Origin: Stieleria bergensis
GTDB lineage: Bacteria; Planctomycetota; Planctomycetia; Pirellulales; Pirellulaceae
Assembly (NCBI GenBank): GCA_007745635.1
Contig: CP036272.1
Location: 2,783,124-2,847,123 of the forward strand
Direction of reading: 5' to 3'
Length of the DNA: 64,000 bases
Every line of letters starts with the position of its first letter. Positions within the stretch are counted from its first letter, which is position 1. The notes beneath the pieces are model-generated. The model saw only the letters and a program-made list of their open reading frames with translations. It searched no databases and was not told the DNA's origin. Of the stretch, positions 1-8,419 are shown piece after piece. A program made the position numbers and the translations under genes.

Positions 1-235
1 ATGCGGGGGGCGGCCGGAAACGGCCGTTCCTACCGTGACTGAAGTGGTTGGCAACGCCAACTGCAATGCAGCCACACCGAAACCCTCCCCGGCCGGCCAT
101 TGAGATTCGACCCGGTTTCGGGCTCGCCCATCGTCTCAATCATCAGCGGGCCACCACGACATGCCGTCCGGCCCTCTCGGAGGGAAGGGCTATTTGGGGA
201 CGCACCGTTGTGGCCCGTCAAAACCGTGGCAAACG

Positions 236-1168
236 TCAATGCGGCGGATGGAGACGGTGGCTGATGGGGTGGTCTTGGCTGCTGGTTTGCTGTTGTAGCG
301 CTTGATCAATGATCGTGATGTAGTGGTCGATCGAGTGATCAGCGAAATGGTCCAACTTGCCTCGCTTTAAACCGCGTACGAAACCATGCCAATGGTCGCG
401 GCGTCGCGCGGTGTCGTCCAAGCGGATGAGCTTGCCTTGACGATTGGCGTAGACTTCGCAGCCCGAATGCCGATAGCCGAGCCAAAGGGGCGGCACCTGA
501 GCAACGATGTCATTGTTGTTGACAAAGCGAAAGTGATTCAGGGGCGCGCTGGCGAGGTAGCGTTTGTTGCCAATTCGTGGGCTGCCGAATGTAAACAGTT
601 CCGCGGGATGGCTGGGGATGTGTGACTCAACGCAGCGGAGGGCGCAGATGGTCGCCATCGCAGCACCCAGTGAGTGACCGCAGAGATACAACTGCTTGGA
701 ATTGCGCAGCATCGAGGTTTCAACCAATGGCCACAGGTCGTCGGCTTCGCGCTTGAAGCCGCGATGGACTTTGCCAGCGAGTTCACTGAGCACGGTGCGA
801 ACTTTGGCGTCCGCGGCCAGATCATTCCACTGTTTGGGTTCGGTGCCACGAAAGGCAATGACACAGTTCACTGCGTTCTGAAAACGGTACGCTTGAGCCC
901 CGTCACGATCAAAGAACAGAGTGTCACCGAAGCCCAGTTCCCGTGCTTGCAGCCCGGCCTGCGCGGGTGGTGAATAGGCGATCTTGGAAAGCTTGGCGAA
1001 CAACAGGGCGCGTTCTAGGAAACTCAGCCTGTCAATCGCGGGGGAATCCTTCACGGGCTTGCCACGACTGGGGCCGCGAGGGTTGGGAATGCCACCACTG
1101 GGGCTGCCCGTGCGAGAATGAAGCGTCGGAGTCATGTTCCATCTGCCAAGAGCGACGAAAAGCGGCAT
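236..1168 (-). CDS. Class-3 (fungal-type) lipase family serine hydrolase
   Basis: Predicted alpha/beta hydrolase, about 310 aa, expected to cleave acylglycerols or other lipid esters. Landmarks in order: FRGT oxyanion-hole strand (~res 106-109), HRGF (~135), nucleophile elbow GHSLGAA (Ser ~166), TFGSPRIGN, an NNNDIV loop that would supply the acid Asp (~220), and a C-terminal DHSIDHY stretch that would supply the His. All three triad members are therefore present. No signal peptide or membrane helix is visible. The start is uncertain: a TTG one codon upstream, this ATG and an ATG 33 bases further in (MTPTLHSR) are all possible, and the first ~45 residues are Pro/Gly-rich linker. It lies downstream of the MoxR gene on the same strand after a 200-base gap, so co-transcription is possible but unproven. 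Confidence 0.8.
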   Translation of the reverse strand: MPLFVALGRWNMTPTLHSRTGSPSGGIPNPRGPSRGKPVKDSPAIDRLSFLERALLFAKLSKIAYSPPAQAGLQARELGFGDTLFFDRDGAQAYRFQNAVNCVIAFRGTEPKQWNDLAADAKVRTVLSELAGKVHRGFKREADDLWPLVETSMLRNSKQLYLCGHSLGAAMATICALRCVESHIPSHPAELFTFGSPRIGNKRYLASAPLNHFRFVNNNDIVAQVPPLWLGYRHSGCEVYANRQGKLIRLDDTARRRDHWHGFVRGLKRGKLDHFADHSIDHYITIIDQALQQQTSSQDHPISHRLHPPH

Positions 1169-1366
1169 CAATGCCGAGGTCTAATCAGTCAGTTTAGCGA
1201 ATGACAGCCACCGCCGCGATTGCAGAAATTTCAACGCAGAGAAGGCGGGAAAGTGAGCTGATAAGCGTCGCGTTAGCCGTTGAAGAGCGCGCCAAAACAT
1301 CCAGCGTTGGCGTGATCGTTCGCCGAGCATGCCGGCCAGAACGGAGTCTCGGCACCACAGCCGAGA

Positions 1367-2383
1367 TCACACCGTTGGAACGGCGATCTCGCTGATGATG
1401 TCTTGCAGAATGGTGTCGGCAGTGATTTTCCGCAAGCGACTTTCTGGACGCAAAATGACGCGGTGATTCATGACTGCGGGCAGGATGCGTTTGATGTCAT
1501 CGGGGGCGACGAAGTTGCGTCCCCGAATTGCTGCCATGGCTTGGCCACAGCGAAAGAGTGCAACGCTCGCGCGGGGACTGCCGCCAAGCGCCAGGTCGCT
1601 ATGCTGCCTGGTTTGCTGAATGAACTCCAGCATGTACTGTCGCACACTGGGCGCCACATGGATGTGCTTGATCGCTTGCTGGCCGGCAATCAGTTGCTGG
1701 GCCGTCGCCACCGGTTGCAAGCGATCGATGGGATGCTGATGCTGTAACATCTCCAGCATCTGCATTTCTTCTTCAAGGTTTGGGTATCCCAGCGAGAAAC
1801 GCATCAGGAAGCGATCGAGCTGGGCTTCGGGAAGCGGGAACGTGCCTTCGTGATCGACCGGGTTTTGCGTGGCGATGACAAGAAACGGTGGTTTCAGATC
1901 ATGCGTGGTGCCGTCCACGGTCACGCGGCCTTCTGCCATCGCTTCGAGCAATGAAGCTTGAGTCCGTGGTGTGGCGCGATTGATTTCATCGGCCAGCAGG
2001 ATTTGCGTGAACACGGGTCCGGGGCGAAATTCAAACTCGGACTTCTTCTGGTTAAAAATCGATGTGCCGGTGACATCGCTGGGCAGTAAATCGGGCGTGC
2101 ACTGCACACGTTTGAAATCGCAGCCGACGCTACTGGCCAAGGCTCGTGCCAGCATGGTTTTGGCGACCCCGGGAACGTCTTCCAGAAGCACATGACCACC
2201 GCTTAGCCAGGCGACCAATGAAAGCACCAGTTGCTTGCGTTTTCCCACGATGGCATGTTCTACATTGCCAATGATTCGTTTGGAGAGTTCAGCAACCAAC
2301 GCAGTCCCTTCCGCTGCGTTCCCATTGCCGGCTGGATCGGGTGGCATGGCGTCTTGATTTGCGACGGGTGGAGCTTCGGTCAT
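1367..2383 (-). CDS. MoxR-family AAA+ ATPase
   Basis: AAA+ ATPase of the MoxR/RavA clade, 338 aa, thought to act as a chaperone that remodels or helps activate protein complexes. Walker A lies in EDVPGVAKT (Lys75), Walker B in ILLADE (~128-133) followed by INRATPRTQASLLEAM (sensor region), then sensor-1 in VIATQNPVDHEG, and a C-terminal lid with GGSPRAS. The frame stays open 26 codons further upstream, but MTEAPP is chosen because it gives the usual family length and the extra residues show nothing domain-like. MoxR genes are usually followed by DUF58 and von Willebrand/membrane genes; here the next gene is a lipase, so this copy is separated from the usual partners. Function beyond ATPase is inference. 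Confidence 0.9.
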   Translation of the reverse strand: MTEAPPVANQDAMPPDPAGNGNAAEGTALVAELSKRIIGNVEHAIVGKRKQLVLSLVAWLSGGHVLLEDVPGVAKTMLARALASSVGCDFKRVQCTPDLLPSDVTGTSIFNQKKSEFEFRPGPVFTQILLADEINRATPRTQASLLEAMAEGRVTVDGTTHDLKPPFLVIATQNPVDHEGTFPLPEAQLDRFLMRFSLGYPNLEEEMQMLEMLQHQHPIDRLQPVATAQQLIAGQQAIKHIHVAPSVRQYMLEFIQQTRQHSDLALGGSPRASVALFRCGQAMAAIRGRNFVAPDDIKRILPAVMNHRVILRPESRLRKITADTILQDIISEIAVPTV

Positions 2384-2536
2384 GAGGTGCGTCAATGAGG
2401 GGAGAACGACAAGAACGAACTGGCGACAAGAGCAAACGGGTTCAACGGGCAGCGAAACCAAGCCTTGGCGTGGTCCGTCTGGAGCGATTCGATGCGATCG
2501 GCAGTCGCCACAACGGAACGAGGGAGCCGCCGGTCC

Positions 2537-2760
2537 CAGCGCTGGCAGTGCAGCGCTGGCAGTGCAGCGCTGGCAGTGCAGCGCTGGCAGTGCAGCGCTG
2601 GCAGTGCAGCGCTGGCAGTGCAGCGCTGGCAGTGCAGCGCTGGCAGTGCAGCGCTGGTAGTGCAGCGCTGGTAGTGCAGCGCTGGTAGTGCAGCGCTGGT
2701 AGTGCAGCGCTGGTAGTGCAGCGCTGGTAGTGCAGCGCTGGTAGTGCAGCGCTGGTAGTC
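2537..2760. repeat. 14-bp minisatellite, 16 contiguous copies in two blocks
   Basis: Sixteen perfect-register 14-bp units. Copies 1-8 read CAGCGCTGGCAGTG; copies 9-16 read CAGCGCTGGTAGTG (the last ends in C). The switch from C to T at unit position 10 happens once, exactly halfway, at 2649. Each unit contains the 8-bp palindrome CAGCGCTG, so both strands carry it. Degenerate remnants of the same kind (GTAGGCAGCACAGT-like) continue to about 2815. The array sits in the 743-base gap between the divergent MoxR and UbiB-like genes; from 2815 to 3126 nothing gene-like is seen. Long ORFs through the array are only repeat translations. Confidence 0.97.
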
Positions 2761-3126
2761 CTGTGTGGGCAGCACATTGTAGGCAGCACAGTGTAGGCAG
2801 TCCTGTGCGGGATGGTTTCGGCCATCAAGCGAAGCCAGTGTAACTGATTCTGTTCGAACAGTCAGTTGTTTAGCAAAAAGCACCGCGTGCTCGGATTTCC
2901 CGGAATTCATCGCTGCTCATGCGTTAAGCAATCGCTCAGCAGCCAATAATTCAGCAGGCAATGCTTGATAGACCCTTTGGAAAGGCTCTCTGGTTCGATT
3001 AGCTTATGATGCTGTCCAGCGGTCCAGAGAGCGACCTTTGGCGAATGCTTGGCTGACTCTGTCCTGTTCGATCCCCGTTGTCGTCCGTTTTTAGTGTTTT
3101 AGCCGCCGGTTTTGGCAGCGTACTCG

Positions 3127-4911
3127 ATGAAAATTTCCACCATCCCCAGCTTGTACAGAAACCTGCGACGCTGGCGTGAGATCTTGGCCGTCTTGCGTCG
3201 CTATGGGCTGGCGGACTGGTTGAGTCACTATGACCGCGTTCCGTTTCGTCGTTGGTTCAAAGATCAGGGTGGTCATCCGTTAGCTGAATACACTCGTGAG
3301 ACGCGAGTCAGGCTGGCCCTGACCGAACTGGGACCGACCTTCATCAAGCTCGGCCAGGTCTTGGCCGGTCGCCCTGATTTGGTAGGGGTTGCATTAAGTG
3401 AAGAGCTAAAGCGTTTGCGGGTGGACGTGCAACCGGACACCATCGAGCAAGTGCGTCAGACGCTGGCCGGTGAATTGGGTGACGACTACGAGCAGCACTT
3501 TCAATTCATTGATCCTGAGCCATTAGCCACAGCATCGATCGGGCAAGTGCATCGCGCGACGTTGAATGATGGAACAGCGGTGGTGATCAAAGTGCAACGC
3601 CACGGGATTGAGCGGACGGTGCAGCAGGATATCGAAGTCCTGGGGGGACTGGCCGTGCTGGCAGAGCGTGTGGATGTGATGGCCGCGTGGCGACCGACGG
3701 ACGTGGTTCGGCAGTTGGCTCCGATCATTCATCGTGAACTTGACTTTGAACGTGAACGCCAGTCTTTGGAGTTCTTCTCCGGTTGGATGCAGCAGCATTC
3801 CGAAGTCGTCGTGGTGCCCCAGCCATTGAGTGACTTGTGCACCAAACGGATTTTGGTGATGGAGGAGTTGCGCGGTCGATCCCTAGCTTCCTGTCTGGCC
3901 CAAAAGTCGCCAGCTAAAAAGACACCCACGGATGAGTCAACGTCTAACGAGTCGCCAGCTAACGAGTCGCCGACCTTTGAATTCGATCAGGGTTTGTCGG
4001 AGCAACAGCGCGAGCAGATTGCAGAACAGATTGCCAGCGTTTACGTGTCCATGATTTTCGATGAAGGCGTCTATCAAGCTGATCCCCACACGGGCAATTT
4101 GATCCTGATGGAGGATGGGCGCTTGGGGATTCTGGATTTCGGGATGAGTGGGCGTCTGGATGAGAACTTGCGCGAAACCATCGAGTCCATGGTGATCGCA
4201 ATCAGCGAAGCAGACCAATCCAGATTGACGCGTTTGATTCAACGCGTCGGCGAGACTCCGGCCCAGTTGGATCAGTCTGCGCTGGCCAACGATGTCGCTG
4301 ACTTTGTGGCTACTTACGGGCAGCAATCTCTGGATCGCTTCGATCTTGCCGGAGCGTTGACTGCCTTGACGGAACTGTTGCATTACCACTCGATCAAACT
4401 GCCCAATCAGTCCGCGCTGTTGTTAAAAACGTTGATCTCCTTGGAAGGCACCATGAGCGAGCTGGGGGCTAGTTTTGATTCCCTGCAAGTGATCCAGGAG
4501 ATGGCCCGCAAGTCAGCCTTGCGGCGGATGAGCCCTCGACGCCGCTTTCGACAAGTGCGACGAATCTATCTGGAAGCAGAAGAGTTCCTGGCGACGGCGC
4601 CAGCCGAAGTGGTCTCTTTGTTGCAAATGGTGCGTCGCGGTGAAACCAGCATTCACTTGGAACACAAACGTCTCAGTCCATCGATTAACCGATTGGTGTT
4701 GGGGATGATGGCCAGCGCGGTCTTCATGGGATCGGCCTTGATGCTTGCACGAGACGTGAAACCGCTGATGCATCTCAGGGTGTTGTCGTTTGATTCGGGG
4801 CCAATGAGCATGCTGGGTTTGTTTGGCGTCGTTGGCAGCATGTCCGTGATGGTGTGGTTGTTGATCGCGATTGCCAAGAGCGGGCATCTGACACGCGACA
4901 ACGAGGATTGA
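3127..4911 (+). CDS. UbiB/ABC1/AarF protein kinase-like family protein
   Basis: Atypical kinase-like ATPase of the UbiB/ADCK family, 594 aa, linked in other bacteria to isoprenoid quinone biosynthesis or lipid homeostasis at the membrane. The diagnostic KxGQ motif is at 74-77 (FIKLGQVLAGRPD), the Ala-rich nucleotide loop ATASIGQV at 134-141, the ATP-contacting Lys at 155 (VVIKVQ), then HRELDFERE, DPHTGN and LDFGMSGRL. Two C-terminal hydrophobic segments (~res 520-585) give the usual membrane anchor. An acidic Ser/Pro/Glu-rich insert (SPANESP-type repeats, ~265-285) interrupts the kinase fold and looks like an in-frame repeat expansion. ATG at MKISTIPS is preferred to a TTG five codons upstream. 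It ends convergent with flhB. Confidence 0.9.
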   Translation: MKISTIPSLYRNLRRWREILAVLRRYGLADWLSHYDRVPFRRWFKDQGGHPLAEYTRETRVRLALTELGPTFIKLGQVLAGRPDLVGVALSEELKRLRVDVQPDTIEQVRQTLAGELGDDYEQHFQFIDPEPLATASIGQVHRATLNDGTAVVIKVQRHGIERTVQQDIEVLGGLAVLAERVDVMAAWRPTDVVRQLAPIIHRELDFERERQSLEFFSGWMQQHSEVVVVPQPLSDLCTKRILVMEELRGRSLASCLAQKSPAKKTPTDESTSNESPANESPTFEFDQGLSEQQREQIAEQIASVYVSMIFDEGVYQADPHTGNLILMEDGRLGILDFGMSGRLDENLRETIESMVIAISEADQSRLTRLIQRVGETPAQLDQSALANDVADFVATYGQQSLDRFDLAGALTALTELLHYHSIKLPNQSALLLKTLISLEGTMSELGASFDSLQVIQEMARKSALRRMSPRRRFRQVRRIYLEAEEFLATAPAEVVSLLQMVRRGETSIHLEHKRLSPSINRLVLGMMASAVFMGSALMLARDVKPLMHLRVLSFDSGPMSMLGLFGVVGSMSVMVWLLIAIAKSGHLTRDNED

Positions 4912-4989
4912 ACCGAGTTTGCGTCTTGGCTGCGTTACCAGAACTGACGCATGGGTTCTGGCCGAGCGCGAGCCCAGGTTAGCGGACCA

Positions 4990-6063
4990 TTAGACTAGCG
5001 AGCGACTCTGGTAAACGAAGTTCAGGATCTCTGCGACGGCTTGATACAAGTCGTAGGGGATCGGCTGGTTGAGTTCAACATGTGCGTGTAAGAATCGAGC
5101 GATGGGTTTGCGCTGCACCACAGCGACGCGATTCTCTTTCGCGATTTCGATGATCTTCTGGGCTAGATGGTCCGCTCCCTTGGCAACCACGATGGGTGCA
5201 TCCATGTTTTCGGGGTCAAACTTCAAGGCAACTGCAAAGTGAGTCGGGTTGGTGATCACAACGGAAGCTTCTGGAACTTTGCTGAGCATGCGTTGGCGTC
5301 CCATTTCCGCTTGAATCTGCTTGATCCGAGCACGAATCAGCGGGTCACCTTCGGTCGATTTGTTTTCGTCTTTCAAGTCGCGACGACTCATTCGCATGTC
5401 TTGAAGGTGTTTCCATTTTTGAAAACCCAAGTCGATCAAACCGGTCACGCCCATGGTTCCAGCAATCGCCAGCGAGCAATAGAGAACCATCGTGGCAAGA
5501 AAAGAAAACAACTGCGAGATGCTGCCGAGGCCGCTGTTGAGAATATTGTTGATTTGGTTGTAGCTCACGACCAGTGCGACCACAATGATCAACGTTGCCT
5601 TGGCAATCGATAAGGCTCCACGCACAACGCTGCGGCTGGAAAAGATGCGTTTGAATCCCTCCACAGGACTCAACTTGTCGGTGCGGATTTCCAGCGGTTT
5701 GGTGCTGAAGTTAAAGTTGGTCTGCAGCAATCCGCTGGCGGTGGCGGCTATAAACACCGGGATCAGCAATCCCAATACTGCGCCACCGACACGCAGGGTC
5801 TCTGCGGAGAGCAACTGGATCAGCATGGTCGGTGATTCGATTGGCAGCTCAAACCAGGTCAGGCGATCGGCGATGCTATTGCGAAGGGTGCCAAAGAACC
5901 AGGAGCCGGACAGCCAGAAAAACAGCACGCAGGTCAGGACGATCACGCCGCCCAGGACTTCAGAGCTGTAACCGATCTGGCCCTCCTCGCGTGCCTTACG
6001 CAAACGCTGAGGAGTGGCCTGTTCGGTTTTCTGATCTTGTTCCTGCGATTGATTCTCAGCCAC
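4990..6063 (-). CDS. flhB: Flagellar export gate protein and specificity switch FlhB
   Basis: Inner-membrane component of the flagellar type III export gate, which switches export from rod/hook to filament substrates. 357 aa, near normal length. The N-terminus has the charged EQATPQRLRKAREEGQ stretch typical of FlhB, then four membrane segments, then the cytoplasmic domain. The autocleavage motif NPTH is intact at 272-275, so the protein should self-cleave between Asn and Pro. The start is GTG (MAENQSQ). It lies four bases after fliR and is the last gene of the flagellar operon; flhA, often next, is not here. The YscU family of injectisomes is the alternative, but the flagellar neighbours settle it. 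Confidence 0.96.
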   Translation of the reverse strand: MAENQSQEQDQKTEQATPQRLRKAREEGQIGYSSEVLGGVIVLTCVLFFWLSGSWFFGTLRNSIADRLTWFELPIESPTMLIQLLSAETLRVGGAVLGLLIPVFIAATASGLLQTNFNFSTKPLEIRTDKLSPVEGFKRIFSSRSVVRGALSIAKATLIIVVALVVSYNQINNILNSGLGSISQLFSFLATMVLYCSLAIAGTMGVTGLIDLGFQKWKHLQDMRMSRRDLKDENKSTEGDPLIRARIKQIQAEMGRQRMLSKVPEASVVITNPTHFAVALKFDPENMDAPIVVAKGADHLAQKIIEIAKENRVAVVQRKPIARFLHAHVELNQPIPYDLYQAVAEILNFVYQSRSLV

Positions 6064-6067
6064 TGTT

Positions 6068-6838
6068 TTATCCCATCATTGACGAAAGCAGGGATTCGAC
6101 TTCTTCTTTAGCGCGATACATGTAGTGTTCCAACGCAGCAAAGATTATCGGGCTAAACAGGCACAGCAGCAGGGCTCCCAAACCGACTCGCAGGGGCATT
6201 CCAATCGAGAACAAGTTCAGCGAAGGCGCAGCACGAATCAAGAAGGTCAAGATGACCGTGACCAGCATCAACAGAACTAAGATGGGGGCGATGATCAGCA
6301 ATCCCCAGTCGGTGCAGGCGGCGTAGGCTTGCACCCAGCCTTCGGTGGGCAGTTCCATGAGTCCAACATGTGTCATCACTCGCTTGAACGACAGGTCGAT
6401 GACCAGCAACATGAAGTGGTGTAAGTTCAAGGCAAAGAACAGCAGCACGCTGAACGATTCAAAGATGCGACTGACCAGAGTCGACGAATCTTGACTGTTG
6501 GGGTCACTGATGGAAGCCAGCGACAAGCCAATTTCTTGGGCAACGTATGCACCGGCAATTTTTGCAGGCCAAAAGAACAGCCCCATCAGCATCGCCAGCA
6601 GGAATCCAATGAACATCTGTTCAATGACCAGCAACGTAAAGTGCGGGCCACTGATATTCGGCAGGTCGATGGAGTTCAGTTCGGTGACCGCAGCGGGAGT
6701 CCAGAAAAGGGACAGCGCAGTCGCCAAGCCGAGCTTGACAAGGTTAGGGAGCTGCCGTCGAGCAAACAGCGGAAACAGGGCCACCAGGACCGAGACGCGA
6801 GCCAGGACGAGCAGGAACCCAATGACTTCTGCGGTCAT
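6068..6838 (-). CDS. fliR: Flagellar export gate protein FliR
   Basis: Integral membrane subunit of the flagellar type III export gate (FliP5-Q4-R1 in known systems). 256 aa, with about six hydrophobic segments and the family-typical stretches LARVSVLVALFPLF near the N-terminus, then GLFFWPAKIAGAYVAQEIGL, and FSIGMPLRVGLGALLL near the C-terminus. The start overlaps the fliQ stop by four bases (ATGA), so the two are translationally coupled. FliP, the third gate subunit, is not encoded next door as it usually is, and must come from another locus. Confidence 0.95.
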   Translation of the reverse strand: MTAEVIGFLLVLARVSVLVALFPLFARRQLPNLVKLGLATALSLFWTPAAVTELNSIDLPNISGPHFTLLVIEQMFIGFLLAMLMGLFFWPAKIAGAYVAQEIGLSLASISDPNSQDSSTLVSRIFESFSVLLFFALNLHHFMLLVIDLSFKRVMTHVGLMELPTEGWVQAYAACTDWGLLIIAPILVLLMLVTVILTFLIRAAPSLNLFSIGMPLRVGLGALLLCLFSPIIFAALEHYMYRAKEEVESLLSSMMG

Positions 6839-7104
6839 CGAATCAACTCAATCATCCGAGTGAAGATTAACGTTGTGTAGCTTTGCAACGTCGTCAGATA
6901 CCAGTTGGCCATGAAGATCAACAGCAGCACCACGGAAATGATCCGCGGGGCAAAGGAGAGCGTTTGTTCCTGAATGCTGGTCACGGTCTGGCCGATACTG
7001 ATCACCAGACCGACGATCAAACTGATCGCAACCACAGGGGCTGTGAGAAGCAGCGCCATGGAGAAAAATTCGCGTCCCATCAGGACGATGTCTTCGATGT
7101 CCAT
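6835..7104 (-). CDS. fliQ: Flagellar export gate protein FliQ
   Basis: Small membrane subunit of the flagellar type III export gate, 89 aa, the canonical length. Two hydrophobic hairpin helices are visible, with the family signature LIVGLVISIGQTVTSIQEQT between them followed by FAPRII. The start codon ATG at 7104 begins MDIEDIVLMGREFF. It overlaps fliR by four bases. Upstream is a 125-base gap to the MotE-like gene, and the expected fliK-flgD/E-fliL-fliM-fliN-fliO-fliP block is absent from this position. Confidence 0.95.
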   Translation of the reverse strand: MDIEDIVLMGREFFSMALLLTAPVVAISLIVGLVISIGQTVTSIQEQTLSFAPRIISVVLLLIFMANWYLTTLQSYTTLIFTRMIELIR

Positions 7105-7229
7105 CCTTGGACTTCCGTGAGTTTAAGTGTGGGGAGGGGAGGCAACGGAGTGGCGCTGTCGCGCTTGGGGGAGCATTGAGCACGGTCGTTGATTGGGGCA
7201 AACGAGCGTGACTCGGTCTTCAATCGGTG

Positions 7230-7943
7230 TTAGTTGTAGCCCTGTCGGCGGATCGCTGCGTCCATCAATTCTTGGGCAAGCGTTTTGTCTAACCGAGCCA
7301 AGATGTCCGCCATGTCGCGGGATTCCATTTGGCTAAGTGCCTGAGCGGCTAATTCAAGCCGCCCTGAATTCGCCATGGATTCAATGATCCCGGCAGCTTG
7401 CTGGGGTTCCATTTTGCCAAGGAATTTCAAGACGACATCGGTGGCGTCTTCTTCGGATGGGTTCGTCGTCGGATTGTTTGCCGCAGATCGTGGGTTCGCT
7501 GGGGCGGTGGCTTGTTGCCCCGCTGCCGTCATGGATTCGGCCATTTGAGTCAGCGTGGCGATGCGAGCGTCAATGCCTTCGGAGAGGGCTTTCATTTCAT
7601 CTTGTTCACGCTGCATGTCATCACGCATCATTTTGATCCGGATCTCCTCTTTCTTGAGCTTGCGTTCACGCTCGACCAGCTCCTGTTCCATGCGTTTGAT
7701 CGAGTCGCTCATCTGCATCACGGCTTCGATGGAGACACCCGATTCGGGGCGAAACGCGACGGGCACGCGCTCATTGGATCCGCCTGCTTGCGCGTCAGGA
7801 CGATTGGCAGTGTTGGTTTCCGCGCCGGTGTCGGCCACGGGATCCTGGTTGGCATCGGGATCATTCATCAGATAATGCGTTGTGCCAGCCGACAAGCCAA
7901 AGATCACAACACAGGTGACGATTGCTGCGATGATGGTTTTCAT
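7230..7943 (-). CDS. MotE/YlxF-like flagellar coiled-coil protein
   Basis: 237 aa. An N-terminal signal-anchor (IIAAIVTCVVIFGLSAG) is followed by a low-complexity periplasmic stretch, a long charged coiled coil (~res 80-130) and a C-terminal domain resembling the MgtE N-terminal fold (FLGKMEPQQAAGIIESM ... SRDMADILARL). That is the architecture of MotE, a stator/motor chaperone in epsilonproteobacteria, and of YlxF in Bacillus, whose gene follows fliJ in the fla/che operon just as here. A role in motor or stator assembly is therefore inferred from architecture and position. ATG start; it lies four bases after fliJ. Confidence 0.8.
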   Translation of the reverse strand: MKTIIAAIVTCVVIFGLSAGTTHYLMNDPDANQDPVADTGAETNTANRPDAQAGGSNERVPVAFRPESGVSIEAVMQMSDSIKRMEQELVERERKLKKEEIRIKMMRDDMQREQDEMKALSEGIDARIATLTQMAESMTAAGQQATAPANPRSAANNPTTNPSEEDATDVVLKFLGKMEPQQAAGIIESMANSGRLELAAQALSQMESRDMADILARLDKTLAQELMDAAIRRQGYN

Positions 7944-7947
7944 TGGT

Positions 7948-8382
7948 TTAGTTCCTTGCGTAATCCTTCATGGCGTTTTCGTCTGCGATCAGCATTTGTT
8001 GGTTCTCAAATTCTGCCTTGATCATTTCTTGAATCCGTTCTGCAAGGCGTTCCAAGCTTTTGATACGCGTCTGTTTCTTACTGATGCGATCGGCTGCTTG
8101 TCGACGTTGTTTGTCGTTCAGTTGAATTTCGTTATCCAGGCTCTGGATGGTTTCGGAAGTTCGCTCCAGCCAGACGAGGATGTTTTGTTGGGAGGTGACG
8201 CTCTGAGCGTGGGACGTTTCCAGTTGTTTGTCGCGGGTTGTAATCAGTTGTTTCTGTTTTGATTGCAGTTGCAGCAACGTGTTTTCGATTTTGGCGAGTT
8301 CGCCCAGCAAGGCCAGCAACCGGTTCTGTTCAATGTCTCGGATGCGGCAGATTCGTTGATGTCGCTTGCGATGCTCTTTCAT
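7948..8382 (-). CDS. fliJ: Flagellar export chaperone FliJ
   Basis: 144 aa, almost wholly predicted alpha-helical coiled coil (RDIEQNRLLALLGELAKIE ... LERLAERIQEMIKAEFENQ), the size and heptad character of FliJ, the stalk-like export component that works with the FliI ATPase ring. Sequence identity in this family is always low, so the call rests on length, coiled coil and location directly after fliI and before the MotE-like gene, the same order as in the Bacillus fla/che operon. Confidence 0.85.
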   Translation of the reverse strand: MKEHRKRHQRICRIRDIEQNRLLALLGELAKIENTLLQLQSKQKQLITTRDKQLETSHAQSVTSQQNILVWLERTSETIQSLDNEIQLNDKQRRQAADRISKKQTRIKSLERLAERIQEMIKAEFENQQMLIADENAMKDYARN

Positions 8383-8419
8383 GGTCGTCGTGGTGGTTCA
8401 TGTTCCAGCGGGATGAAGA

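Noticed and set aside
1-235. Short overlapping frames on both strands at the left edge
   Set aside because: No start or domain support; nothing else recognised in this stretch.
2537-2760. CRISPR array
   Set aside because: Units are contiguous without unique spacers; the same holds for the arrays at 16967, 20227, 22096 and 56018.
2392-2910. Long open frames in several phases with QRCTTSAALP- or GSAALAVQRW-type repeats
   Set aside because: They are translations of the 14-bp array; no start/stop logic or conserved sequence, and frames are open on both strands.
7398-8021. 207-codon plus-strand frame opposite the motE-like and fliJ genes
   Set aside because: Antisense to well-supported flagellar genes; high-GC shadow.
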